Assembly (NCBI RefSeq): GCF_001424875.1
Contig: NZ_LMCT01000040.1
Location: forward strand, 1 to 42,572
From: Kitasatospora sp. Root107
GTDB lineage: Bacteria; Actinomycetota; Actinomycetes; Streptomycetales; Streptomycetaceae
Length of the DNA: 42,572 nt
Direction of reading: 5' to 3'
Notes under the pieces: generated by a model
What the model was told of the DNA's origin: nothing
Seen by the model: the letters and a program-made list of their open reading frames with translations, nothing else
Database searches by the model: none
Made by a program: the position numbers and the translations under genes
In this document: in pieces, positions 31,714 to 40,629 of the stretch
How the letters are laid out: each line of letters begins with the position of its first letter
Numbering within the stretch: position 1 is the first letter of the stretch

Positions 31714-34700
31714 GTGGCACCACCATCGACCCGGTCCGGTCACCGGATGTCCGGGGGCGCGCTGCTGCGCGCCACCACCGACCCGGGCGGCCTGGACCTG
31801 CCCCGCGACGTCGACCTGACGGGCGATCAGACCACCGCGCTGCACTGGCTGGAATCGGTGTGGCAGCGGGCGGAGGTCCGCGACGCGCTGAGCGTTGCCA
31901 GCCCCGGGCTGTGCCGCCGCCTGGCGGAGATCCTTGCCGATGAGCGAACCGAGCCGCGCCAGCTCCAGCGCGCGGTCCTGTCGCTGGCCTCGTACGCGCT
32001 GCGGTGGCAGGGCCGCGCAACACCGTTCGGCTTGTTCGCCGGCATCGCCCCTGTTCGGATCGGCACCACCAGCCGGGTGGAGTGGGGCGGCAAGCACGAG
32101 GTGCGGCTTCGTGCCGACGCCGACTGGACCGCTGAGGTGATCACCCGTCTGGAGCGCGACCCCCAGGTCCAAGGGGGCCTGAAGGTCGTCATCAACAACA
32201 CCGGTCACCTGCGTGGAGACCGCTGGGTTGTGCCGGGTCGCCCGGCCGACGGGACCAGTGTGCAGATGAGCCCGGTGGAGGTCGCGGTGCGCCACAGTGG
32301 CCCGGTCGCCGCCGCACTCGAAGCCGCCACCACCCCCATCCGCTTCGACGACCTGCGGGACCATCTCGCGGCGAAGTATCCCGCCGCCATCCGGGAGCAA
32401 CTAAGCACCCTGCTAGCCGGGCTGTTGGAGCAGGGCGTGCTGGTGAGCAGCCTGTGGGCTCCGATGACCGAACCTGACGCGCTCGCACACCTGTGCACGG
32501 AACTCACCGGTCTGCCCGGCGTCCGGGCTCTCCTGGATGAGCTGGGCGAGATCCGCGATCAGCTCGCCCAGCGGGCCACCACTGCGGGTGTGCCTGTTCC
32601 GGCCGCCCTGCTGGAGCGGATGCGGGCGGTCAGCGGCGCAGCGCCGGTGCCGGTGGTCGTGGACACCGTGCTGGACTGTGATGTCCAGATCCCCGAGCAC
32701 GTGGTCACGGAAGCTGAGGACGCTGTCGCCGTCCTCTACCGGCTGAGTGCACACCCGTACGGGTATCCGCAGTGGCGCGACTACCACCGGAAGTTCCGCG
32801 CCCGGTACGGCGTCGGGGCGCTCGTGCCCGTGATCGAACTGGTCGCCGACAGCGGCCTGGGCCTGCCCGCCGACTACCTGGGCTCCGCGACCGGCCGCGC
32901 CGCACGCCCGCTCACCGGGCGCGACGAGAAGCTGCTCGCCCTGGTCCAACGGGCGATGCTGGACGGCAGCGGCGAGATCGTCCTGACCCCCGCTGTGATC
33001 GAGGACCTGACCGGCGGCACCCCCGAGGGCTCGGACGCGCTGATCCCATCGCCCCGGGCGGAAGTCTCCTTCGAGATCCACGCCCAGTCCACCGCCGACC
33101 TCGACCGCGGGGCCTTCCGGCTGGTGGTGACCGGGGCGCCACGGCCCGGCAGCAGCATGGCCGGACGCTTCGCCCACCTGCTCACCCCTGAGGACCGAGC
33201 CGCTCTCGACGCCAGCTACGGGCCGGGTGATCCGCAGGCCGTCGCCGCGCAGCTGAGCTTCGCCCCCCGGCGCCGCCGCAACGACAACGTCACCCGCACG
33301 GCAGCGGTCACCGAGCACGTGATCCCGCTGGCCGAGCACCGTGAGGCCCAGGAGAGCGTCATCGAGTTGGCGGACCTGGCGGTCACCGCCTCTCGTGGAC
33401 GTCCGCGAGCCCGGCGAGTACGAGATCGTCAACATCCCGGGTGCCGTGCTGATCCCGAAGACCACCGGGCGACGGGTGGAGCCGCGCGTAGCCCACGCGT
33501 TGGAGGCCGGCGTGCACACCCCGGCTCTCGCCCGCTTCCTCGCCGAGATCACCACCGCCCGCTGCCCCGTCTACCAGGCCCTCGACTTCGGCGCCGCCGC
33601 CCACATGCCCTACCTGCCCCGGGTCCGCTACCGCCGCACCGTCCTGTCCCCAGCCCGCTGGCTTCTCACCGCCCACGACCTCCAAGGCGACTCGTGGGAG
33701 CAGGCGTTCGACACGTGGCGGCACGCGATGCGCGTACCCGACCACGTCACCGTGATGCGGCACGACCAGCGCTTGCCACTGGACCTCACCCACCCCGTGC
33801 ACCGGCAGCTGCTGCGCACCACCCTGAGCGGCACCCGCCACCTCGAACTCCGCGAAGCCCCGTCGCCGACGGACCTGGCCTGGATCGGCCGCTCCCACGA
33901 ACTCCTGCTGCCCCTGGCGCAGTTCACCGCTCCACCGGCCCGGCCCGCGCGGCCGGCCGTCCCGGCGGCTGGGCCGGCGTTGGTGCGGAGTGCGGCCGCG
34001 GTCCATCTGCCGGGGCAGTCGACCGTCCTCCACGCGCAGCTGCTCGGCCACCCCGCACGCCACAACGAGGTGCTCACCCAGCACCTGCCCGCCCTGCTCG
34101 GCGTCTTCGAGAGCGAGAAGGAAGGCGTGCCGGTGTGGTGGTTCCGCCGCCACCGCGAGCTGGCCCGCCCCGACGCGGACCAGCACCTGGCGCTCTACCT
34201 GGCGCTGCCGGACCCCGGGGCGTACGGGCAGGCCGCCGCTCACCTCGCGGCCTGGGCGGACCGGCTGCGGCGGAGTCGGCTGCTGGCCGGGATGAGCCTG
34301 GCCACCTACGAGCCACAGGTCGGCCGCTACGGCCACGGCCCGGCGCTGGACGCCGCCCATGCGGTGTTCGCCGCCGACTCCGCCGCCGCCCTCGCCCAGA
34401 TCCACATCGCCGAGAAGGCCGGGCTCGCTCCGCAGGCGATGGCCGCCGGCTCGATGACCGACCTGGCAGCCGCCTTCGCACCCGCCGCCGGGCAGGGCCT
34501 GGAGTGGCTGGTGCGGGAGATTCCCCGTGAGGGTGGGCCGCTGGACCGCTCCCTAGGTGACCAGGCCCTCGACTTCGCCGACCTGCGACGCGCCCTGTGG
34601 GCCCTGCCCGGCGGAGAAACGGTCTCCGCCGCCTGGCAGGCCCGCACCGACGCCCTCGCCAACTACTGCAAGCACCTGAGTTCCGACCGCGACCCGCTCA

Positions 34701-34834
34701 CCGTCCTGCGCTCCCTCCTACACCTGCACCACGTCCGCGCCGTCGGCGTCGATCCGGACCAGGAGAAGATCACCAACCGCCTGGTGCGAGCCTGCGCGCA
34801 GCGGCACCTCGCACTCGGACGGAGGGCCACATGA
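31714..34834 (+). pseudogene. Class I lanthipeptide dehydratase LanB, disrupted
   Basis: The GTG at 31714 follows GAGGGAGG. The N-terminal part (glutamylation domain) reads well in one frame to about 33390: RATPFGLFAGIAPVRIG, DLRDHLAAKYPAAIREQL, YRLSAHPYGYPQWRDYHRKF and VIPLAEHREAQESVIELADL. After that the sensible reading moves to another frame, TGRRVEPRVAHALEAGVHTP onward, through RYRRTVLSPARWLL to the elimination domain (VPVWWFRRHRELARPDADQH). The two good parts are joined by 70 bp unrelated to LanB. Unaided, the first frame would run to a stop at 34530 with about 380 wrong residues, so no full-length dehydratase can be made without recoding. Confidence 0.9.
33391..33460 (+). other. 70-bp rhodanese-like segment inside lanB
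   Basis: In the second LanB frame this stretch encodes LVDVREPGEYEIVNIPGA and VLIPK, which resembles the start of the rhodanese domain in MoeZ/MoeB-like sulfurtransferases (D-V-R-E-P-x-E-Y-E-I-V-x-I-P-G-A). A LanB normally has about 13 unrelated residues at this point before S-T-G-R-R-V-x-P-R. The segment changes both length and frame. Confidence 0.7.
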
Positions 34835-36058
34835 GCTCACCCGAGCGAGCCGCCGCCTCCCTGGCCGCCCAGCGCCTCGCCGACCACATGGCCGCACCGA
34901 GCCCGCCAGCCGAAGGGGAACCGTGGCTGGGCCAGTCCCTGGCCAAGGGAGCAGCCGGAAGCGCCCTGCTGCACATCGAGCGCGCCCACACCGGACACGG
35001 GACCTGGAGCCACGCCCACGCCTGGGTGAAGGCCGCCGCGACGGGCGAGATCAGCGCCGCCGCGGCCCACCACCGGCCTCTACCTCGGCGCCCCTGCCTT
35101 CGCGTTCACCCTGCACGCCGCCATCGCCGAGTCCTCCAGCCGCTACCGCAGCACCCTGGCCGTCCTGGACCGGCACGTCGCCGACCTCGCCCACCGCCGG
35201 GTGGACACCGCCACGGCCCGCATCAACCGGGGCGCCCTACCGGAGTTCCGCGAGTTCGACCTGCTGTTCGGACTGACCGGCATCGGCGCGCTCCTCCTGC
35301 ACCGCAACCCCGGCGGGAGCGCACTGGAGCAGGTGCTCACCTACCTGGTCACCCTGACCCGCCCACTGGCACACGAAGAGCAGCAGCTGCCCGGCTGGTG
35401 GGTCGGGCACGATCCCGCAGGCCCCGAGCACCCGATGCCCGGCGGGCACGGCAACCTCGGTACCGCCCACGGCATCACTGGCCCCCTCCTGCTGCTCAGC
35501 CAGGCAGCCAGGCGCGACATCACCGTCCCAGGCCAGCACGAGGCGATCACCACCGTCCTCGACTGGCTCGACACCTGGCGCCAGGACAGCCCCGCCGGAC
35601 CCTGGTGGCCCGAACACCTCACCCGCGCCGACCTGCACACCGGCCGCCCCACCCAGAGCGGCCCCTACCGGCCCAGCTGGTGCTACGGCACCCCCGGCAT
35701 CACCCGCGCCGGACAACTCGCCGCCATCGCCACCACCGACCCGGCCCGCCAACGCCAATTCGAGGACGCGCTCAGCGCCTGCCTCGCCGACCCCGAACAG
35801 CTCGACAAGATCACCGACGCCGGCCTGTGCCACGGCTGGGCCGGGCTCTACCAGACCACCTGGCGCGCGGCATCCGATGCGACAACCCCCGCCCTCCACA
35901 CGGCACTTCCCCGCCTGGCCGCCGAGCTGGTACGCCACTCCGGGCCAGGCGCCGGGCCCGGATTCCTCGAAGGCGACGCCGGGACAGCCCTGGCCCTGAC
36001 CACCGCCGCCACCGGCGCACCGACCTCTGGATGGGACGCATGTCTGCTGATCGACTGA
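34831..36058 (+). pseudogene. Lanthipeptide cyclase LanC with one-base frameshift
   Basis: ATG at 34831 overlaps the LanB stop as ATGA. The first ~80 residues (MSSPERAAASLAAQRLADHM, WLGQSLAKGAAGSALLHIER) are in one frame. From about 35070 the continuation is one frame over: GLYLGAPAFAFTLHAAIAES, FDLLFGLTGIGALLL. Removing one C near 35068 restores a cyclase of about 408 residues, the family's usual size. Zinc and catalytic residues are all present: GHGNLGTAHGITGPL (catalytic His), PSWCYGTPGITRAG (zinc Cys) and DAGLCHGWAGLYQTTW (zinc Cys and His). The single-base nature leaves sequencing error possible. It would close the thioether rings of the precursor. Confidence 0.87.
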
Positions 36059-36939
36059 AGCGCGGTAGTGATCTGGACGCCCTCCAGTTACGGGCCTCCA
36101 CGCCGCAGCAGATTCAGCAGTGGATTCAGCTGTACATCGAGTTCCCCCACTGGGCGGACGCCGAGAAGACCGCCGCCGAACACCTCGCCCCGGTCCTACG
36201 GCAGGCGGAGGCCGAACACGGCCTGGCCTCATGGTGGTTCATCCGCAAGGCCCCCTGCTGGAGGCTGCGCCTGCTGGCCCAGCCCGGAAGTGAGACCCAC
36301 GACCTCGTCACGGCCGCCCTGGACGACCTCACCGACGCTGGTCTGGTACTTCGCTACTGGCACGGGATCTACGAACCCGAGACCGCCGCGTTCGGCGGAC
36401 CCGCCGCCATGACGCTCGCGCACGATCTGTTCCACGCCGACAGCCGCGCCGTCCTGGACCCACACAGCCGAGCGCGCGCCCTGCTCGGCCAACGCGAACT
36501 CTCCATCCTCCTGAGCACAACCATGCTGCACGCAGGCCGACTTGAGTGGTTTGAGCAGGGGGACGTCTGGCACCTGGTCGCCGCCGAGCGTCCGCTGCCC
36601 GCCGATGCTGCCCCCGTCCAACTCCAGCAACTTGCCGATGATCTGGGCCAGTTGCTGCGCGCAGACACCGCGGCGGCCGGGTCGCTGTTCGGCCCGGGCC
36701 GCCCGCTGGCTCCCGCAGGACGGCGGGCGGACGCCTTCCGCCAGGCCGGCCGCGCCCTCGGAACCGCCGCCCGAACCGGCGCCCTGGACCGCGGCCTCCG
36801 CCAGGTCCTCGCGTACCACCTGATCTTCCACTTCAACCGGTGCGGGCTCCCCACCCGCACCCAGAGCATCCTCGCCGCCGCAGCGCGCACCGCCATCCTC
36901 GGCCCGCGCCCGGACGTGCCCCGCCTGGCCACCGCCTGA
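36040..36939 (+). CDS. Standalone SpaB_C/LanB-elimination-domain protein
   Basis: A 299-residue protein of the thiopeptide-type bacteriocin biosynthesis family, equal to the C-terminal elimination domain of LanB. Landmarks are QWIQLYIEFPHWADAEKTAA, GLASWWFIRKAPCWRLRLLA, GLVLRYWHGIYEPETAAFGG and LIFHFNRCGLPTRTQSIL. It overlaps the LanC stop by 19 bp. Its presence beside a LanB that already has such a domain is typical of FxLD clusters; the extra copy may act in a second dehydration step or assist the methyltransferase, which is inference. It is intact, unlike lanB and lanC. Confidence 0.88.
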   Translation: MSADRLKRGSDLDALQLRASTPQQIQQWIQLYIEFPHWADAEKTAAEHLAPVLRQAEAEHGLASWWFIRKAPCWRLRLLAQPGSETHDLVTAALDDLTDAGLVLRYWHGIYEPETAAFGGPAAMTLAHDLFHADSRAVLDPHSRARALLGQRELSILLSTTMLHAGRLEWFEQGDVWHLVAAERPLPADAAPVQLQQLADDLGQLLRADTAAAGSLFGPGRPLAPAGRRADAFRQAGRALGTAARTGALDRGLRQVLAYHLIFHFNRCGLPTRTQSILAAAARTAILGPRPDVPRLATA

Positions 36940-36983
36940 CGCCCTGGTCAACGCCGATCACCTTCACCAGCAGGAGAGTTCAT

Positions 36984-37991
36984 ATGACCATGCCCCGAAA
37001 CAGCACGCTCCCGACAGACGTTGTCACCGTGGGGAGCTGGAACATCGAGCACAACGGCGGGGAGAGCGACGGCAAGGGCGGTGGCAGCGTCGAGCGCCGC
37101 TACGCCGCGTACGAGTGGCTGGCCGGGCTCGGGCCGTTCGACGTCTTCGCGCAGGAGATGACGCACGCCGACCGCTTCCGGGGCAGGCTGCGGTGGGAGG
37201 GAGCGCGACGGCTCGGCGGACTGCCGCCATTCGTGAACCCCGGGCCCACGCCCGCCTCGCCGAACCCGCCCGGCCTCATGCTGAACAGCGACTCGTTCTG
37301 GCCCACCGGGGTGTGGCCGGAGAGCAAGGGGTGGTGGCACGGGCCGTGCGCGGTGGACACCCGGATGGTCGCCGAGGTGGAGGCGGCGGCGAGCCTGACG
37401 ATCGCCTCCGTCCACCTGTGCTCGCGCTCGCCCCGCTTCCGGGAGGTGGAGGCCAACCTGATCACCGGGTGGATGGCCGCGAACCGGGCCGTGCTGGTGA
37501 TGGGCGACATGAACTCCTACTCCGGCCAGGACGCCGGGATCACCGACTTCGGGCACGTCGAGGACCTGCCGTTCCGAGAACACCGGACGATGGACGGCAC
37601 CACCCCGCACACCGAGCCCGACCGCATTGGCGAGCCGGAGACCGGCGGGGAGGGTTACATCCCGCTGGCGCCTTCGAAGAGAACCAGGTCAAAGGCCATC
37701 CTCGGCGAGATCGCCGGGCGCTTCGGCGGGACGGTCGTCTACGGCAACCCTGGACGGCTGCACCTCGCCGACGGCGGGATCATCACCCACCGGCCAGCCG
37801 CCGCCCGCCCGGTAAAGCTCATCCCGGCCCGCTCTCCGGCAGCCACCGTGATCGTGCGCGACACAGGGGCGGGGCCGCTCGTCGGCTCGATGCCGATCAC
37901 CGTGAACGGCGCTTCAGCGTCCACCGGCGAAGCGGTGGCAGACGAGGTGATGCAGCGTCTGCGTCACCTCCAGAGGGGAGGAGGGGCCTGA
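36984..37991 (+). CDS. Chimeric ORF: EEP-family hydrolase fused to phage tape-measure tail
   Basis: A 335-residue frame of two unrelated parts. Residues 1 to about 216 are an endonuclease/exonuclease/phosphatase domain: TVGSWNIEHNGG (catalytic Asn and Glu), FDVFAQEM and AVLVMGDMNSYSGQDAGI (Asp and Asn). The S-D-H motif that ends all active EEP domains is missing. From about residue 217 the sequence is the C-terminus of an actinophage tape-measure protein: EPETGGEGYIPLAPSKRTRS, AILGEIAGRFGG and LHLADGGIITHRP, ending ADEVMQRLRHLQRGGG. The junction at about 37630 is in frame. The hydrolase part belongs to the lanthipeptide operon side, and its catalytic site is probably incomplete. ATG with GGAG upstream. 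Confidence 0.8.
   Translation: MTMPRNSTLPTDVVTVGSWNIEHNGGESDGKGGGSVERRYAAYEWLAGLGPFDVFAQEMTHADRFRGRLRWEGARRLGGLPPFVNPGPTPASPNPPGLMLNSDSFWPTGVWPESKGWWHGPCAVDTRMVAEVEAAASLTIASVHLCSRSPRFREVEANLITGWMAANRAVLVMGDMNSYSGQDAGITDFGHVEDLPFREHRTMDGTTPHTEPDRIGEPETGGEGYIPLAPSKRTRSKAILGEIAGRFGGTVVYGNPGRLHLADGGIITHRPAAARPVKLIPARSPAATVIVRDTGAGPLVGSMPITVNGASASTGEAVADEVMQRLRHLQRGGGA
37632..37991 (+). pseudogene. Phage tail tape-measure protein, C-terminal remnant
   Basis: About 120 residues starting at GEPETGGEGYIPLAPSKR, a hallmark of the end of actinobacterial siphophage tape-measure proteins (usually W-A-E-P-E-T-G-G-E-A-Y-I-P-L-A-P). The rest of that large gene is gone. The stop at 37989..37991 overlaps the start of a distal-tail-like frame, as in intact siphophage tail operons. 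Confidence 0.75.
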
Positions 37992-38127
37992 CGGCCGATC
38001 AGCAGCTCTCGAATTGGCGGCTAGATGTCGCAGGGGTCGTCATCGGCCACGGCACTCAGGTCCTCATCGGAGACATCCGGGGGATCGGAACGGCCGAGAA
38101 GCGCATCGCCGACACACCGCATTCGTT
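37988..38127 (+). pseudogene. Distal-tail-like phage protein, N-terminal remnant
   Basis: Starting at CTG (possibly once GTG or ATG; the overlap with the previous stop is CTGA), the frame reads TADQQLSNWRLDVAGVVIGH then GTQVLIGDIRGIGTAEKRIA and ADTP. This resembles N-termini of actinophage tail proteins that follow the tape measure (pattern x-V-x-G-V-x-I-G-x-G-T-x-x-x-I-x-x-I-x-G-L/I). After about 38127 it meets the IS701 remnant and is lost. Confidence 0.5.
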
Positions 38128-38129
38128 CT

Positions 38130-38395
38130 TCGCAGCCTGGAAGCACGCTTCGATCGCCCAGCGCGTCCCGGCGATCCGCACCAGTTCCTGAACCGTGGTC
38201 TCCAAGGGGGCGTAAGCGAGGCAGTAGGCGATCTCGTCGGGCTTGCGGATGCTGCGGCGGGCCAGTGCCCAACGCATCCTGTGGGGGACTTCGCCCTGGT
38301 AGTCGAACTCTGCGACGGCTGGCAGCCGGCCGCTGCCCAGTCGTAGAGGAACGGTCCCTTGCCCCCGTCGGGGCCGCCTTCCAGGCTGGCAGGGG
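38130..38395 (-). pseudogene. IS701-family transposase remnant
   Basis: On the minus strand GGKGPFLYDWAAA is followed, one frame over, by LPAVAEFDYQGEVPHRMRWA, LARRSIRKPDEIAYCLAYAP, LETTVQELVRIAGTRWAIEA and CFQAAKNECG. These are conserved stretches of IS701 transposases up to the catalytic Glu region (W-A-I-E-x-C-F-Q-x-A-K-N-E). A frameshift lies near 38330, and both ends of the element are missing. The remaining ~125 bp up to the next gene (38396 to 38520) shows no gene. Confidence 0.82.
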
Positions 38396-38507
38396 CAGAT
38401 TGCCAGAAGGGGTCACACGCCCGGGGCGCGGGCATGGTTCCACCGGCGTACGGGGCGAACACCTGCCGAGGGGCCGGGCGGCGGCGCTTCTGTCATCGTC
38501 GGCCGTT

Positions 38508-38513
38508 ACGGTT
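38508..38513 (+). promoter_or_regulatory. -10-like element, possible leaderless start
   Basis: A TACGGT box fits TANNNT and lies about 7 nt before the ATG at 38521, with no Shine-Dalgarno sequence. Transcription could begin at the ATG. Confidence 0.35.
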
Positions 38514-38520
38514 GCCCGCA

Positions 38521-39236
38521 TGAACGAGGACACCTACTGGACCTCTGCGCCGGACCGGATCGTGCGCGGCTCGATGAGTCTGTGTCACCTGACAGTGTTC
38601 GAGGCGCCATTCAACGTCGACGCCCGCAACCTGCCCCCCAACGACCCTGAGCGCGCACGCGCGTTCGTCGAGTCGTTCGAGGGCATCGAGGCCGTTCTGG
38701 AGGACCTCGGGCCGCGCTCCGCGCAGACCCCGCTCCCATCGGCAGCACGGTCTGATCTGGACATCGTGCACGCTGCCGCGTGGGGCGGCATGTTGAGCAT
38801 CGTGACTCCCGCGTTCGCGACCGACGGCAACGACGAGCCGCTACGGTCGGCGGCGAAGGAGTTGCGGGAGCGGTTCCCGGATGCGCGGATCGTGGGACGG
38901 GTCTCCTACCACGGGGGGATGGAGCACACCGAGAACATCGTTTGGTTGCCGGACGGAGCGATGTTCCACGCATCGGGATGGCCGGGTGACGAGCCGTTCG
39001 TCATCTCGGGCGATCCGCGTGCGGTGATCGCGTCCCTGGATCTCAGGGGCTGGATGGTGGACAACGCCGGCGTCGACCTGGACGAGCCCGCGAACGAGGT
39101 CTACTGGGCGGGCCTGGGCGGCTTGGCGCTCGGGCATTCGGATCCGTGGGGGTGGGAGGAGATGGAGACGACGGCGTTCCGTGTGCGGCACTCCGAGGAC
39201 GCGGTCAGGGACATGGAGAGCTTGTACTTCGTCTAG
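38521..39236 (+). CDS. Hypothetical protein, 238 aa
   Basis: A cytosolic protein of 238 residues that resembles a Streptomyces-specific DUF family (possibly DUF6333, which I cannot confirm). It begins MNEDTYWTSAPDRIVRGSM and has conserved-looking blocks LPPNDPERARAFVESFEGIE, DARIVGRVSYHGGMEHTENI and NEVYWAGLGGLALGHSDPWG. No catalytic motif, signal peptide or membrane segment. Acidic and Trp-rich, it could be an immunity-type protein, but no toxin is adjacent. The gene appears intact and sits just outside the prophage remnants. It converges on a small minus-strand gene across a symmetric hairpin. Confidence 0.75.
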
Positions 39237-39272
39237 TACTCCAGCAAAACGTCGAAGCCCTGCTGGAGTACT
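39235..39272. terminator. Bidirectional terminator-like inverted repeat
   Basis: AGTACTCCAGCA (39235..39246) and its complement TGCTGGAGTACT (39261..39272) form a perfect 12-bp stem with a 14-nt loop, placed exactly between two convergent genes. It could also be the end of a lost IS. Confidence 0.65.
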
Positions 39273-39277
39273 TGGTG

Positions 39278-39589
39278 TCAGCCGGAATCGCCGGTGGGTC
39301 GTCGGTGGCCGCAGTCGATCTCGTGGCCGCCAACATCCGTGACATAGCCTCGACTCCCGTTCGCGTGGACCGTTACCGAGCTCGGCCGGTAGTCCACCTC
39401 GAACGGCTCGTTGCCGCAGTTCGTCCCGGACCAGGGCCTGTCGCTCGCGGATCCGAACGTCCAGACCACGAAAGTCTCACCGGGCGCCAGCCAGTGGTCG
39501 CTTCCGTACGGCTCCAGAACCAGTTCCAGCAGTTCCTCGCCGTCGTTGTGAACCCGCAGTCGCGCCACCGGCGCCTCGTCGACAGCCAT
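39278..39589 (-). CDS. Hypothetical protein, 103 aa
   Basis: A small soluble protein with an excellent Shine-Dalgarno sequence (AAGGAGG) before the ATG at 39589. It is beta-rich: VARLRVHNDGEELLELVLEP, HWLAPGETFVVWTFGS, FEVDYRPSSVTVHANGSRGY. The mix of short polar strands with Gly-Pro turns suggests a small immunoglobulin-like or cupredoxin-like sandwich. No metal motif or signal peptide. Family unknown to me. The same frame is open further upstream, but those residues are Arg/Pro-rich antisense of the TolB-like gene. Confidence 0.72.
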   Translation of the reverse strand: MAVDEAPVARLRVHNDGEELLELVLEPYGSDHWLAPGETFVVWTFGSASDRPWSGTNCGNEPFEVDYRPSSVTVHANGSRGYVTDVGGHEIDCGHRRPTGDSG

Positions 39590-39639
39590 CGGCCCTCCTT
39601 GATCAACGGTCGCTTCGCGAGGAACAGTAGCCGTCCCGT

Positions 39640-40629
39640 TCAGCCAGTCGCCACGGGGGAGGAGGCGCCGGGGACGGTGAGGCGGGGGGAGCCGGTGCCG
39701 TCGGCGGGGACGGACCAGAGGTCGGTGCCGTGGCCGTCCGGGGCGGGGAGGGCGTAGGCGATGGTGTGGTCGTCCAGCCAGGTGGCCTGGTCGTCGACGC
39801 TGTGTGGTTCGGCGAGGGGGTGTTCGGTCATGGTGCGCAGGTCGAGGACGTACAGGCGCCAGGGGGAGTCGGGGCCGTCGGCGACTCGCTTCTTGAAGGC
39901 GATCCGGGAGTTGTCGGGGGAGAGGGACGGGCACTCGACGTTCTCCCGCAGGGCGGTCGCGGACCAGGCCGCCATGTCGCCCTGGACCAGGTAGGTGCGG
40001 CCCTTGGTGGCGACGGTCGCATAGAAGCGGTTGTCGTCCTGGGCGAAGGTCACGCCCCAGTAGTTGACGTCGGGGGCGTGGTAGCGGGCGCCGTCGATGG
40101 TCAGTGGGATCTGCTCCATGGACTTGACCAGGTATCCCGTGTCCAGGTCGAGGATCGAGGTCCGGGTGGAGAACGCGGAGGTGGCGTAGGAGTCACCGGT
40201 GGCGAACATGGTCCAGGCGAGCATCCGTCCGGAGGCCGACACCCGGGCCCGGTTGGGGATGCCGGGGAGGGTGATCCGGCGGGTCTCGTGCAACTGCCGG
40301 TCCAGGACGACGACGTCGGCCCTGGCGGGCAGGCCTGGCAGCCGCTGGAGGCAGAGGGCGGTGTCCCCGGCGGCGTGGAAGCGCTCGCAGGAGGGGCCGC
40401 CGGTGACCGGGGCGGACTCCGGGGTCGGTGGCCGGTACGCGACCCGGCCGGTGTCGCCGTCCCGGTAGTAGAGCCGGGGTCCGGCCAGGGTGAACGAGGC
40501 GTCGGCGGTGGTCTGTTGGGGTGTGGCGTGCTCGCGGGCCCGGAGGACGTAGCCGAGCGATCCGCCGCCGAGCAGCAGGACGGCCAGCAGGACGACGGCC
40601 AGGCGGGCACGGGGGGAGAGGGTGTTCAC
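39640..40629 (-). CDS. Membrane-anchored TolB-like beta-propeller protein
   Basis: A 329-residue protein with an N-terminal anchor (LAVVLLAVLLLGGGSLGYVL) and no lipobox, followed by a six-bladed PD40/TolB-like propeller on the outer face. Blade motifs include RVSASGRMLAWTMFATGD, SLSPDNSRIAFKKRV, LYVLDLRTMTEHPLAEPHS and DLWSVPADGTGSPRL. GTG at 40629 overlaps the MFS stop (GTGA). It is the last gene of a three-gene operon with an MFS transporter and a metallophosphoesterase, so it may monitor or bind something linked to that transporter. No enzymatic motif was seen. Confidence 0.82.
   Translation of the reverse strand: MNTLSPRARLAVVLLAVLLLGGGSLGYVLRAREHATPQQTTADASFTLAGPRLYYRDGDTGRVAYRPPTPESAPVTGGPSCERFHAAGDTALCLQRLPGLPARADVVVLDRQLHETRRITLPGIPNRARVSASGRMLAWTMFATGDSYATSAFSTRTSILDLDTGYLVKSMEQIPLTIDGARYHAPDVNYWGVTFAQDDNRFYATVATKGRTYLVQGDMAAWSATALRENVECPSLSPDNSRIAFKKRVADGPDSPWRLYVLDLRTMTEHPLAEPHSVDDQATWLDDHTIAYALPAPDGHGTDLWSVPADGTGSPRLTVPGASSPVATG

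Noticed and set aside
33400..34530. Continuation of the first LanB frame beyond the lesion
   Set aside because: Open to 34530 but reads as Arg/Pro-rich nonsense, while the other frame holds the conserved LanB sequence.
35060..35075. Programmed frameshift in lanC
   Set aside because: No slippery heptamer or downstream pseudoknot is evident, and LanC proteins are not known to need one; a mutation or read error is simpler.
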